This document shows positions 1 to 8,472 of a DNA stretch of 64,000 nt, one piece after another. Within the stretch, counting starts at the first letter, position 1, and each line of letters begins with the position of its first letter. This DNA is from JACVRX01 sp963831385 (lineage in GTDB: Bacteria; Actinomycetota; Actinomycetes; Jiangellales; Jiangellaceae): assembly GCA_963831385.1 (NCBI GenBank), contig CAWHPW010000011.1, forward strand, positions 248,001 to 312,000. Reading direction: 5' to 3'. The notes beneath the pieces were generated by a model. That model did not search any database. It was not told the origin of the DNA and was given only the letters and a program-made list of their open reading frames with translations. A program made the position numbers and the translations under genes.

Positions 1-176
1 CGAACATGTTCGCGAAGGTTGGCGACCAGGTCGGCAAGGGTGCTCGGATCGGCGTCGTCGGTTCGACCGGGTATTCGACCGGGCCGCATCTGCATTTCGA
101 GATTCGCCAGGACGGCGAGCCGATCGACCCCTGGGCGCTCATCGTCAACGCGCCAGAGCCGAGCCTTGCCGGCTAA
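1..176 (+). CDS. M23 family metallopeptidase, C-terminal end only
   Basis: The window opens inside this gene. The reading frame starting at base 3 gives 57 residues before TAA at 174-176. It carries GPHLHFEI, the HxH zinc-binding motif of the LytM/M23 peptidase fold, followed by the usual tail IDPWALI. The preceding GDQVGKGARIGVVGSTGYSTG is the glycine-rich core strand that precedes this motif in M23 proteins. The family cuts peptidoglycan cross-bridges or activates amidases outside the membrane. The N-terminus is missing, so a signal peptide, LysM domain or coiled coil cannot be judged. It converges on uppP, another cell-wall gene, with only 6 bases between the two stops. Confidence 0.85.
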   Translation, partial: NMFAKVGDQVGKGARIGVVGSTGYSTGPHLHFEIRQDGEPIDPWALIVNAPEPSLAG

Positions 177-182
177 TTGGCT

Positions 183-1007
183 CTAACCGTCGATTGCTCC
201 GGCGGTCAGCAGGCCGAGCACCAGCAGACCCAACGCGACTCGGTAGATCACGAACGGTAGATACGACCCTCGCTCGAGCCAGCGCATCAGCCAGGAGATC
301 ACCGCGTAGCCGACCAGGAAGGCGATGGCCGTGGCAAGCAGCATCGGGCCAAGGGCGTACTCGCTTCCCTCAGCGAGGGCAGCAGGCCATTCGAACAGCC
401 CTGCACCCAGCACTGCCGGAATCGCCAGCAGGAAAGCAAAGCGTGCGCAGGCCGCGCGCTCGTAGCCGAGAAACAACCCCATGCTGATCGTCGCGCCCGA
501 GCGGGAGACGCCGGGCACCAGCGCCAGCGCCTGGGCCATCCCGAAGGCGACCGCATGCGGAAGGGTCAGCGCCTGGATCGGCCGGTTCTTGGCACCAATC
601 CGGTCGGCCACTCCGAGAACGACGCCCAGCAGGACCAAGGTCGTACCGACGACCCACAGGGACCGGAAGCCACCTTCGATGACGTCCTTCAAGGCGATTC
701 CTGCGGCCACGATGGGCAGTGAGCCGACGATGACATACCACCCCATCCGGGCGTCCTGCGGATCCCAGTCCCGCCGTCGAAACAGTGACAGGGTCCAAGC
801 TCTGACGATCCGCCAGATATCTGCCGCGAAATAGATGATCACCGCGGTCTCGGTCCCGATCTGGATGACCGCCGTGAAGGCAGCACCCGGATCGTCCCAG
901 CCGAGGAGTTCCGGGGCTATCCGAAGATGAGCGCTGGACGAGATCGGCAGGAACTCGGTGAGACCTTGCAGGAGACCGAGGACCGCAGCCTCCGCCCAGT
1001 CGCTCAC
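183..1007 (-). CDS. uppP: Undecaprenyl-diphosphatase UppP (BacA)
   Basis: This 274-residue integral membrane enzyme dephosphorylates undecaprenyl diphosphate so that the lipid carrier for peptidoglycan and other glycans can be reused. The first family motif is at residues 18-27 (EFLPISSSAH), and the second, PGVSRSGATI, is near residue 170; both hold the catalytic Glu/Ser/Arg residues. Several hydrophobic segments and the length fit the family (about 265-280). The GTG start at 1007 overlaps the stop of the upstream LLM gene in the form GTGA, so the two are probably translationally coupled. The frame stays open further upstream, but that part runs through the LLM gene and is not family-like. 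Confidence 0.95.
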   Translation of the reverse strand: MSDWAEAAVLGLLQGLTEFLPISSSAHLRIAPELLGWDDPGAAFTAVIQIGTETAVIIYFAADIWRIVRAWTLSLFRRRDWDPQDARMGWYVIVGSLPIVAAGIALKDVIEGGFRSLWVVGTTLVLLGVVLGVADRIGAKNRPIQALTLPHAVAFGMAQALALVPGVSRSGATISMGLFLGYERAACARFAFLLAIPAVLGAGLFEWPAALAEGSEYALGPMLLATAIAFLVGYAVISWLMRWLERGSYLPFVIYRVALGLLVLGLLTAGAIDG

Positions 1008-2062
1008 GGCGTTCCGTCCGCAAGGCCCGCCGCGTCCAAGGCGTGAACAAGCAACCGCAGGCTCGCAATCTGCTGCTCGAGAGCAGTTGGCAGCGCGGTG
1101 ACCGACAGGGTCGTCGTCCCGGCGTCGGCATAGGCCTGCAGTCGGTCCCGGATCCGTTCGACCGGACCGATCAGCGAGGTGGTGTCGACGAACTCGAACG
1201 GCACGGCGGCCGCCGCCTCGCGGGGCTTGTGGTCCAGGAACAAGTCCTGCACCTGCGTCGCCGCGTCGGCAAAGCCCATCCGGACGGCGAGCCGGTTGTA
1301 GAAGTTCTGGGTGCGACTGCCCATCCCGCCGAGATACAGCGCCGAGTACGCGCGCACTGGCTCGGCGCAGGCTTCGAGGTCGTCGCCGATGACGAGCGGC
1401 ACCGTGGGCACGACGTCGAAGCCGTCCATCGACAGACCAGCGGCAGCACGTCCTCGGCGCACGTGATCCAGCGACTCCGCCCCGTGCTCGGGCGCAAAGA
1501 AGATCGCCAACCACCCGTCGGCGATCTCGCCGGTGAGCTCGAGGTTGTTCGGCCCGACAGCGGCCAGGTACACCGGGATGCGTTCACGCACCGGGCGCAC
1601 GGTGAGCCGAAGCGCCTTCCCGGGCCCGGCAGGAAGCGGCAAGGTCCAGTGCTCGCCTTGGTAGATCAATCTTTTCCGGTCGAGTGTCCGGCGCACGATG
1701 TCGACGTACTCGCGGGTCCGTCCCAGCGGCCGGTCGAACCGCACGCCGTGCCAGCCTTCTGACACCTGTGGGCCGGACACGCCCAGACCCAGCCGGAACC
1801 GCCCACCCGAGAGGCCGTCGAGCGTCGCTGCCGTCATCGCCGTGCATGCCGGTGTCCGAGCGGGAATCTGCATGACGGCACTGCCGACATCGACGTGCTC
1901 TGTCTGCGCAGCTACCCAAGCCAGCACGGTGGGCGCATCGGATCCATAGGCTTCGGCGGCCCACACGACGGAAAAGCCCAGTCGGTCGGCTTCACGGGCC
2001 AGCGCAACGTTGTCGCGGTCGGTGCCCGCCCCCCAGTAGCCCAGGTTGAGCCCGAGCCGCAT
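1004..2062 (-). CDS. LLM-class F420-dependent oxidoreductase
   Basis: The 352-residue product is a luciferase-like (beta/alpha)8-barrel protein of the F420-using branch common in actinobacteria. Supporting sequence: MRLGLNLGYWG at the N-terminus, GFSVVWAAEAYGSDA around residue 30, the RFRLGLGVSGPQV loop after strand 4, and PVYLAAVGPNNLEL in the middle of the barrel. The substrate cannot be read from sequence. The ATG at 2062 has a strong GGGAGG ribosome-binding site 5-6 bases upstream, which decides the start. Its stop overlaps the uppP start. It is divergent from the aldo/keto reductase, and the 105-bp gap between them must hold both promoters. Confidence 0.88.
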   Translation of the reverse strand: MRLGLNLGYWGAGTDRDNVALAREADRLGFSVVWAAEAYGSDAPTVLAWVAAQTEHVDVGSAVMQIPARTPACTAMTAATLDGLSGGRFRLGLGVSGPQVSEGWHGVRFDRPLGRTREYVDIVRRTLDRKRLIYQGEHWTLPLPAGPGKALRLTVRPVRERIPVYLAAVGPNNLELTGEIADGWLAIFFAPEHGAESLDHVRRGRAAAGLSMDGFDVVPTVPLVIGDDLEACAEPVRAYSALYLGGMGSRTQNFYNRLAVRMGFADAATQVQDLFLDHKPREAAAAVPFEFVDTTSLIGPVERIRDRLQAYADAGTTTLSVTALPTALEQQIASLRLLVHALDAAGLADGTP

Positions 2063-2167
2063 CGTGCCCTCCCATGTGGTCCGGCGGGCGAGCCTACCGG
2101 CGGCTGCCGCCGAGGCTGCCGGCCGGCCGTCGCCGCGGTTCCGCCGCAGGGTCGCTACTCTCCCGCC

Positions 2168-3142
2168 GTGGAGCAGCGACGGCTTGGCCGTAGCGGGCTG
2201 CGGATATCCCGGCTCGGCTTGGGCACGATGACCTGGGGTCGGGACACCGACCAACACGAGGCGCGCGACCAACTCGAGGCGTTCGCCGAGGCGGGCGGCA
2301 CCCTGGTGGACACGGCGGCGGCGTACGGGGATGGACAGGCCGAGCGTGTCCTCGGTGATCTGCTGGAGAAGCTCGTGCCACGGGCCGACCTGGTTGTCGC
2401 CACGAAAGCCGGCGTGTCCCGCGCGACGGGTCGCCGCGTCGTGGACGTCTCACGCAAGGCCCTCCTCGACCAGCTCGACGCCTCGCTGGACCGGCTCGAC
2501 ACCGACTATGTCGATCTCTGGCAGATCCACACCTGGAGTGACGACGTGCTATTGGAGGAGACGCTCGGGGCGCTGGACTACGCCGTGTCCACCGGCCGGA
2601 CCCGATACGCAGGTGTCTCCAACTATGGCGGCTGGCAGACCGGATATGCCATGGCGTACCAGCGCAATTCCAGCGGTCGGACGCCGGTGGTCTCCACCCA
2701 GGTGGAGTACTCGTTGTTGCAGCGCGGCGTCGAACGCGAGGTGCTGCCGGCAGCCGAAGCGCTCGGCCTCGGCGTGCTGGCCTGGTCGCCGCTGGGACGT
2801 GGCGTTCTCACCGGCAAGTACCGCAGCGGGACGCCAGCGGACTCGCGCGCCGCATCTCCGCACTTCGCCCCCTTCGTCGAGGCCTACCTCGACCAGCGTT
2901 CGGCCCGAGTGGTCGAGGCAGTCTCCACCGCGGCGGAGGGTTTGGGGGTCCAGCCCCTGGAGGTCGCTCTCGCCTGGGTCCGCGACGCACCGGGAGTCAC
3001 TGCCGCGGTGGTGGGGGCGCGGACCGCGGCGCAGTTACGTGGCATTCTCGCCGGCGAAGACCTCGGCCTGCCCGAGGAGATCCGCGTTGCTCTGGACGAG
3101 GTGTCCGCGCCTCCCATCGGGTACCCGGAACGCGCCGACTGA
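2168..3142 (+). CDS. Aldo/keto reductase
   Basis: The 324-residue NADP(H)-dependent carbonyl reductase resembles the YajO/Tas/Kv-beta branch. The catalytic tetrad is visible: Asp48 and Tyr53 in LVDTAAAYG, Lys in VVATKAG near residue 80, and His in WQIHTW near residue 117. NADP-binding segments include GVLAWSPLGRGVLTGKY and, near the C-terminus, VVGARTAAQL. The GTG start at 2168 puts the family motif RRLGRSGLRISRLGLGT at the N-terminus; an upstream in-frame extension would run into the neighbouring promoter region. The substrate is unknown. It is followed 34 bases later by a DUF5703 gene on the same strand. Confidence 0.92.
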   Translation: MEQRRLGRSGLRISRLGLGTMTWGRDTDQHEARDQLEAFAEAGGTLVDTAAAYGDGQAERVLGDLLEKLVPRADLVVATKAGVSRATGRRVVDVSRKALLDQLDASLDRLDTDYVDLWQIHTWSDDVLLEETLGALDYAVSTGRTRYAGVSNYGGWQTGYAMAYQRNSSGRTPVVSTQVEYSLLQRGVEREVLPAAEALGLGVLAWSPLGRGVLTGKYRSGTPADSRAASPHFAPFVEAYLDQRSARVVEAVSTAAEGLGVQPLEVALAWVRDAPGVTAAVVGARTAAQLRGILAGEDLGLPEEIRVALDEVSAPPIGYPERAD

Positions 3143-3176
3143 CCACACCTCCTCGGTGCCGTGGCACCATGTGCCG

Positions 3177-3392
3177 ATGGCGGTTTCCACGCCCACGGTG
3201 CGGCGAACCTCGGAGTACGAGTTCCACGACCTCCTGCTGCCGCGCGGAACCTCCCGCGGTGCTGCCCGGCGGATGCTCAGCGATCACGCCGAGTACGGTC
3301 ACTGGGAGCTTGCGAAGCTGCGCATGTTTCCGGACGGAACGCGCAAGGTCACTCTCCGTCGGCGCATCCTGCGGATGGTCCGCACCGGCTGA
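3177..3392 (+). CDS. DUF5703 family small protein
   Basis: This 71-residue protein matches the actinobacterial DUF5703 family: YEFHDLLLPRGTSRGAARRM, then the hallmark HAEYGHWELAKLRMFPDG and a basic tail RKVTLRRRILRM. No function is established. It has no signal peptide and no membrane segment. The ATG at 3177 is preferred because it places the conserved Tyr-Glu-Phe segment about 12 residues in; in-frame GTG codons just upstream are possible alternatives. The gene converges on an M20 peptidase, a neighbour I recall being common for this family. Confidence 0.8.
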   Translation: MAVSTPTVRRTSEYEFHDLLLPRGTSRGAARRMLSDHAEYGHWELAKLRMFPDGTRKVTLRRRILRMVRTG

Positions 3393-3452
3393 GGTCCGCC
3401 TGGTGCGCAATGCGCCGCCATTACGTGGTCAGTTGAGAAATGCGGGCCGGGC

Positions 3453-4775
3453 TCAGGCCAGGTCGAGAAAGCGATCGAGGACCCGGGCGCCGAACCGAAG
3501 GCTGGCGACGGGAACCCGTTCGTCGATGCCATGGAACATTCCGGCGAAATCGAGGTCCGGCGGCAGGCGCAACGGGGCGAACCCGAATCCGCGGATTCCC
3601 AGCCCGCTGAACGCCTTGGCGTCCGTACCCGCGGACACGCAATAGGGAATCGGCCGAGCATTCGGGTCCTCGGCACGCAGGGCGGTGCCCATGGCATCGA
3701 CGAGATCTCCGGAGAACCCGGTCTCGAGAGCGATGTCGGAGACTACGGTTTCACGCCGCACCCGTGGACCTATGACCTCCTCGATGGTCCTCAGGAACTC
3801 GTCTCGATGGCCCGGCAGAAACCGGCCGTCGATGTACGCCTCCGCCCGTCCCGGGACGACGTTGTGCTTGTATCCGGCCCGCAACATCGTCGGGTTGGCG
3901 GTGTTACGCAGGGTCGCCACGATGATCTTCGAAATGGGGCCGAGGAGCTCGACGAACTGCGCCGAGTCCTCCGGATCGAACGTCACGCCGTAGGCCTCAG
4001 ATGCCGCGTCCAGGAAGGTCCGGACCGTGGGCGTGAGCCGTACCGGCCACTCGTAGCTGCCCAGCCGCGTGACCGCCTCGGCGAGCTCGATCACGGCGTT
4101 GTGATCATTGATCATCGAACCGTGCCCCGCCGTACCCTCGACGATCAGCCGCATCCACTCGATGCCCTTCTGGGCGGTCTCGATCAGGTACAGCCGCAGA
4201 TCATCCCGGACGGTGACGCTGAACCCGCCGACTTCGCTGATCCCCTCGGTGCACCCTTCGAGCAGTTCTGGATGGTGGTCGGCGATCCAGTGGCTACCCA
4301 GGACACCGCCCGCCTCCTCGTCAGCCAGGAAACACAGCACGACCGGCCGGCGAGGGGGCCGTCCGGTCCGGAGCCGATCCCGGACCACAGCCAAGATCAT
4401 CGCGTCCATGTCCTTCATGTCGATGGCACCACGGCCCCAGACACAGTCATCGGCAATCTCGGCGGCAAACGGATCATGGGTCCAGTCCTCGGCATCGGCC
4501 GGGACGACGTCGAGGTGGCCGTGCACCAACAGTGCGTCGTTGCGGCTCGGATCCGTACCCTCGATGCGCGCGACGACACTCGTGCGGCCAGGCTCGGACT
4601 CCAGCATGGTCGCCTCGAGACCCACCTCTGCCAGTTTCGCGGCGACGTACTCGGCCGCCTTGCGCTCACCCGCGCCAGATCCGTCGCCATAGTTGACGGA
4701 ATCGATGCGAATCAGGTCTCGACACAGCTCGACGACCTCATCTTCGGCGCGGGGAGTAGGCAGGGGCTCGCTCAT
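3453..4775 (-). CDS. M20/M25/M40 family zinc peptidase
   Basis: The 440-residue product is a cytosolic di-zinc amidohydrolase of the ArgE/DapE/CPG2 family. Metal-site motifs are present in order: HGHLDVV near residue 83, GRGAIDMKD near 115-120, DEEAGG near 153, and a late GMFHGIDE histidine. A dimerisation domain lies between about residues 205 and 320 (GTAGHGSMINDHNAV). In actinobacteria such genes are often labelled dapE2, but nothing here shows succinyl-diaminopimelate specificity. It starts 31 bases after the FadR-type regulator on the same strand, so it may be the last gene of the ethanolamine-type operon; a role in trimming a gamma-glutamyl or acyl-amino acid is conceivable but unproven. 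Confidence 0.88.
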   Translation of the reverse strand: MSEPLPTPRAEDEVVELCRDLIRIDSVNYGDGSGAGERKAAEYVAAKLAEVGLEATMLESEPGRTSVVARIEGTDPSRNDALLVHGHLDVVPADAEDWTHDPFAAEIADDCVWGRGAIDMKDMDAMILAVVRDRLRTGRPPRRPVVLCFLADEEAGGVLGSHWIADHHPELLEGCTEGISEVGGFSVTVRDDLRLYLIETAQKGIEWMRLIVEGTAGHGSMINDHNAVIELAEAVTRLGSYEWPVRLTPTVRTFLDAASEAYGVTFDPEDSAQFVELLGPISKIIVATLRNTANPTMLRAGYKHNVVPGRAEAYIDGRFLPGHRDEFLRTIEEVIGPRVRRETVVSDIALETGFSGDLVDAMGTALRAEDPNARPIPYCVSAGTDAKAFSGLGIRGFGFAPLRLPPDLDFAGMFHGIDERVPVASLRFGARVLDRFLDLA

Positions 4776-4806
4776 GGATCCATCCTGCCTGGCCGCCGCC
4801 GGCCGG

Positions 4807-5544
4807 TCAGCCGAGGAACCCGCGCAACAGCGACGCCGTTCCCTCCAGGTGCTTCTCCATCGCCTGGCGAGCCGCCTTTGGGTTGCCGGACGCGATCGCT
4901 TCGACGACTCGCCGATGCTGCTCGGTCGAGTGCTCGATGTTGGGCGGTAGCAGCGGGATCAGATCGAGCAGGTCGTTGAGGCGCATGCGAACGTCCGCCA
5001 CCGCAGCCGTGAGCGACGGCGAGCCGGCCAGGTCCGCCAGCGCCACATGCAGACGGGAGTCGACGGGCCGGTAGTCCGTGACGGCGACCGTCTGCTCCTC
5101 GGCGAGCATCTCGCGCAGAGCGGCCACCTTCTCCGTGGCCTGTGGGCGTCGGGCAGCCAGTTCGACGGCACCGGGCTCCAGCACCTGCCGCAGCAGCAGC
5201 GCGTCGGTGAGCTCGTCGCCCAGCTCACCAACAGCGGCGCGAATGTCACGCGTGGGCTGGCGCCAATCGCTGGTCGGTTGGACGAACGTCCCGCCTGACC
5301 GCCCGCGACGGGATTCCAGGTAGCCCTCTTGGGCGAGTACCCGGATCGCCTCGCGCAAGGTCACCCGGCTGATCCCCAGACGCAACGCCAGCTCTCGCTC
5401 ACTGGGAAGCCGGTCTCCTGGCCGCACCTGGCCGAGCTTGATTGCCTGCAGCAGCCGCTCGACGGTTTCCTCGAACGCATTTCCGCCGCGGATCCGACGA
5501 AACACCGGATGCGGAACGGCCAGCACGTTCCTCGTCGTGGCCAC
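4807..5544 (-). CDS. GntR-family regulator, FadR (FCD) subfamily
   Basis: This 245-residue DNA-binding repressor or activator has an N-terminal winged helix-turn-helix at about residues 15-85 (GDRLPSERELALRLGISRVT then LREAIRVLAQEGYLESRRG) and a C-terminal all-helical FCD ligand domain from about residue 100 to the end. The FCD metal/ligand residues appear in DSRLHVALADLAGSP and in EHSTEQHRRVVEAI. The GTG start at 5544 shares one base with the stop of the SDR gene, so it belongs to the same transcript. Its position as a late gene of the permease/ligase/dehydrogenase operon suggests it regulates that operon; the ligand may be ethanolamine or a gamma-glutamyl intermediate (inference). Confidence 0.88.
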   Translation of the reverse strand: MATTRNVLAVPHPVFRRIRGGNAFEETVERLLQAIKLGQVRPGDRLPSERELALRLGISRVTLREAIRVLAQEGYLESRRGRSGGTFVQPTSDWRQPTRDIRAAVGELGDELTDALLLRQVLEPGAVELAARRPQATEKVAALREMLAEEQTVAVTDYRPVDSRLHVALADLAGSPSLTAAVADVRMRLNDLLDLIPLLPPNIEHSTEQHRRVVEAIASGNPKAARQAMEKHLEGTASLLRGFLG

Positions 5545-6317
5545 TAATCGGCCGTCACGTAGGCGGCCGTGATGCCGCCGTCGACCAAGAACGTCGCGCC
5601 GGTGACGTAGGACGACTCGTCGCTGGCGAGGAACAGGGCAGCGCTGGCGATCTCCCCCGCCGTGGCGAGCCGGCCCATCGGGAGATGCACCCGTCGCCTT
5701 TCGTACGCCGCATTGTCGTCCTCGAACAGACGCATCAGCAGCGGCGTCTCGACCGGGCCCGGACACAGCGCGTTGACCCGCACTCCCTGTCGGGCGAACT
5801 CGACTGCCAGCTCACGCGACATCGACAGCACGGCGCCCTTGGATGCGGTGTAGGAGATCTGCGACGTCGCCGCTCCCACGACTGCGACGAAAGACGCGAC
5901 ATTGATAACCGATCCGCCACCGCGAGTCAGCAGATGTGGAATGCCGTGTTTGCAGCACAGGTACACGCCCCGGGTATTGACCGACTGCACGCGGTCCCAG
6001 GCCTCGACACTGGTGTCCAACACCGACCCGTCGTCGGCCGGCATGACGCCGGCGTTGTTGTAGAGCACGTCGATCCCGCCACACCGCTGCGCGACCGCCT
6101 CGTACAGCTCGGCCACGCTCGGCTCGCTGCCGACGTCGACGGGTTGGAAGAACGCGTCCCGGCAGGCCGCGGCGGCCGCTGTGCCGGCAGCCTCGTCCAG
6201 GTCGGCAATGCACACGAGGGCACCATGCTCGGAGAACAGCCGTGCGGCTTCGCGCCCGATGCCACTGCCCGCGCCGGTGATCACCACCACCTTGCCCTCC
6301 AGGCGGCGTCCGTTCAT
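5544..6317 (-). CDS. SDR-family dehydrogenase, probable gamma-glutamylethanolamide oxidising step
   Basis: The product is a 257-residue classical short-chain dehydrogenase: TGAGSGIG at residues 14-21 binds the dinucleotide, NNAGVM follows strand 4, the catalytic Ser is in NVASF, the catalytic Tyr and Lys are in YTASK, and PGPVETPLL precedes the substrate loop. An Asp after strand 2 (IADLDEA) points to NAD rather than NADP. The ATG at 6317 overlaps the upstream dehydrogenase stop (ATGA). In this operon an alcohol dehydrogenase sits where polyamine clusters use an amine oxidase, which fits a substrate ending in a hydroxyl, such as gamma-glutamylethanolamide (inference). Mycobacterium tuberculosis Rv2857c has the same relative position. 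Confidence 0.9.
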   Translation of the reverse strand: MNGRRLEGKVVVITGAGSGIGREAARLFSEHGALVCIADLDEAAGTAAAAACRDAFFQPVDVGSEPSVAELYEAVAQRCGGIDVLYNNAGVMPADDGSVLDTSVEAWDRVQSVNTRGVYLCCKHGIPHLLTRGGGSVINVASFVAVVGAATSQISYTASKGAVLSMSRELAVEFARQGVRVNALCPGPVETPLLMRLFEDDNAAYERRRVHLPMGRLATAGEIASAALFLASDESSYVTGATFLVDGGITAAYVTAD

Positions 6318-7684
6318 CCCTCAGCCCCCGTGGCGACGAACACGTTCTTGACCTCGGAGTAGGCGTCCATCGCCTCCATACCGAGCTCGCGGCCGAACCC
6401 GGAATGCTTCACGCCACCGAAGGGGGTGCCGACCCGTACTGAGGTGTTGCTGTTGACTGAGAGGACACCGCTGTCGATCGCTCGTACCAACCGCATCGCA
6501 CGGCCGACATCGCGCGTCCACACCGAGCCCGACAGGCCGTAGGGGGTGTCGTTGGCCAGCCGAATCGCGTCCGCCTCGTCCTCGAAGGGAAGCACCGTCA
6601 CCACCGGTCCGAAGACCTCTTCCCGCACGATCTGAGCTTCCGGCTTCGCTGTCACAACGGTGCACGGGAACCAGTAACCCGGTCCGTGCGGTATGTCTCC
6701 CTGCGCGAGAATCTGGATCGATCCGCCGTTACCGTTCAGATAGCCGGCGACTCGCCGCCGATGGTCGGCGGATATCAGCGGTCCCATCTGGGTGCCTGGA
6801 TCCTCCGGATCGCCTACCTGGACGCCACGAACGGCATCGAGCAGCAGTTCGAGGAACCGGTCGTAGGCGCTGCGCTGAACCAGGATGCGGGACCGCGCAC
6901 AGCAGTCCTGGCCCGCGTTGCCGAATACGGCGTTAGGCGCCGCGGCCGCGGCCTGCACCAGGTCCGCGTCGGCAAAGATCACGTTGGCCGACTTGCCACC
7001 CAGCTCCAGAGTGACCCGGGTGATGTTCGCCGCCGCCGCAGCCATGACCTCCCGACCGACCTCCGTGGACCCCGTGAACGCGATCTTTGCCACATCAGGG
7101 TGCTCGACCAGGCGCCTGCCGACCACACTTCCCTTGCCGGTGACGACGCTGAGTACACCGTCGGGAACGCCGGCTTCGACCGCGAGTGAAGCCAACCTCA
7201 TCGTGGTCAGCGGGGTGAGCTCGGCCGGCTTCACTACCACCGTGTTGCCGCACGCAAGGGCCGGGCCGATCTTCCAGCTGGCGATGTTGAGCGGGAAGTT
7301 CCACGGCGTGATCACACCGACCACACCCAAGGGTTCGTGGAAGGTCAGGTCGACGCCGCCGGCGACCGGGATCGTCTGGCCGTAATGCTTGTCGATCGCC
7401 CCGGCGTAGTAGTGGAACACGTCGGCGACCATGGCCACCTCGGCGCGCGAGTCGGCAAGCGGCTTGCCGACGTTCCGCGTCTCGAGCAGGGCCAACTCCT
7501 CGGCATGCGCTTCGACCAACCCACCCAGCCGGCGCAGGATGCGCACGCGGTCGACCGGAGCAATCGATCGCCAGTCCGGCCCGGCGGCGCGGGCCCGTTC
7601 GACGGCGGCATCGACGTCGTGGGCCGCGCCGTCGGGTACGTCGCCGATCGGGGACTCGGTCGCGGGGTTCAGGATCGTCGTCAC
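6314..7684 (-). CDS. NAD(P)-dependent aldehyde dehydrogenase
   Basis: This 456-residue ALDH-superfamily enzyme has all core motifs: GVITPWNFPL (cofactor/substrate channel), VVVKPAELTPL, FTGSTEVGR (NAD loop), the general base Glu in LELGGKS, the nucleophile Cys in GQDCCARSR, and EVFGPVVTV plus PFGGVKHSGFGRE near the C-terminus. It is slightly shorter than the usual 475-500 residues at the N-terminus. The GTG start at 7684 overlaps the stop of the hydrolase gene (GTGA). In the operon it is predicted to oxidise a gamma-glutamyl aldehyde to gamma-glutamylglycine. AldC (Rv2858c) is the counterpart in the mycobacterial glnA4 cluster. Confidence 0.93.
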   Translation of the reverse strand: MTTILNPATESPIGDVPDGAAHDVDAAVERARAAGPDWRSIAPVDRVRILRRLGGLVEAHAEELALLETRNVGKPLADSRAEVAMVADVFHYYAGAIDKHYGQTIPVAGGVDLTFHEPLGVVGVITPWNFPLNIASWKIGPALACGNTVVVKPAELTPLTTMRLASLAVEAGVPDGVLSVVTGKGSVVGRRLVEHPDVAKIAFTGSTEVGREVMAAAAANITRVTLELGGKSANVIFADADLVQAAAAAPNAVFGNAGQDCCARSRILVQRSAYDRFLELLLDAVRGVQVGDPEDPGTQMGPLISADHRRRVAGYLNGNGGSIQILAQGDIPHGPGYWFPCTVVTAKPEAQIVREEVFGPVVTVLPFEDEADAIRLANDTPYGLSGSVWTRDVGRAMRLVRAIDSGVLSVNSNTSVRVGTPFGGVKHSGFGRELGMEAMDAYSEVKNVFVATGAEG

Positions 7685-8472
7685 GCCCGCGCCTTCCGAT
7701 AGCGCCGGGCCGCAGCGACCAGAGAGTCGAAGAGCTCGATCTGGCCGTCGAACTCCGGATGCCACAGGACGCCGACGTAGAAGTCTCGGTCCGGATCCTC
7801 CACCGCCTCGAGCGTGCCGTCCGGTGCGTGCGCCGCGGCCACCAGGCCTCGTCCGGCTCGGACCGGCGCCTGGTGGTGGTAGGACGAGATCGACCGAGCG
7901 TCGCCGATGATCGACGCCAGCAGGCTTCCCGTGACGACGATGACGTCGTGCTGAATGTACTGGCCAGGCGCACCCTGATGGACCGTCTCCGCATCGGCCG
8001 CGACGGACGCATCGCCGATGATGTCAGCCGTCCGCTCGGGCAGGTGCTGGTGCAGCGGCGCCCCTCGAGAGACAGAGATCACTTCGACTCCCCGGCAGAT
8101 GCCCAGCACCGGCAGTGTCTGCCGCTCGGCTTCGGCCAGCAGAGCCAGTTCGGTCGTATCACGGTCTGGCCGGGTGATCCGTGTCTCGGGATGCCGTCGC
8201 CGGCCGTATCTCTCCGCCTCGATGTCGGCGCCACCGGCGAGGATCAGCCCGTCGAGCGCCGAAATCGTCTCCTTCGCACCCTGGGCCACCGGTGGCAGCA
8301 GGACCGGGCGCCCTCCTGCTCTCGCGACGACTTCGATGTACGCCGCGGGCAGGAGGGCAGCACGCCGTTCCCACACCCCCCATTTGGCGAGCTCGACATC
8401 ACAGCTGATGCCGATGACAGGTGTGTCTCCAGGATCGGGTCCAAGACGACCGGATGGGAGCGAGGAACTCAT
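7681..8472 (-). CDS. Gamma-glutamyl-gamma-aminobutyrate hydrolase-like (class I glutamine amidotransferase fold)
   Basis: This 263-residue protein of the peptidase C26/PuuD family releases glutamate from gamma-glutamyl amides. The nucleophilic elbow is GICRGVEVISV (Cys about residue 116), where PuuD homologues usually read GICRGMQ. The His-Glu pair is WHPEFDG near residue 240, and LDGLILAGGADIEAERYG is the oxyanion/cofactor loop typical of the family. No synthase domain is attached, so it is a stand-alone hydrolase. The ATG at 8472 overlaps the ligase stop as ATGA. In the proposed pathway it would split gamma-glutamylglycine into glutamate and glycine, recovering the glutamate used in step one. 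Confidence 0.9.
   Translation of the reverse strand: MSSSLPSGRLGPDPGDTPVIGISCDVELAKWGVWERRAALLPAAYIEVVARAGGRPVLLPPVAQGAKETISALDGLILAGGADIEAERYGRRRHPETRITRPDRDTTELALLAEAERQTLPVLGICRGVEVISVSRGAPLHQHLPERTADIIGDASVAADAETVHQGAPGQYIQHDVIVVTGSLLASIIGDARSISSYHHQAPVRAGRGLVAAAHAPDGTLEAVEDPDRDFYVGVLWHPEFDGQIELFDSLVAAARRYRKARA

Noticed and set aside
3531..4979. An uninterrupted plus-strand frame of 482 codons opposite the M20 peptidase and the FadR gene.
   Set aside because: It is the antisense of two clear genes, its translation has shadow-type composition with no motif, and long antisense frames are common in high-GC coding DNA.
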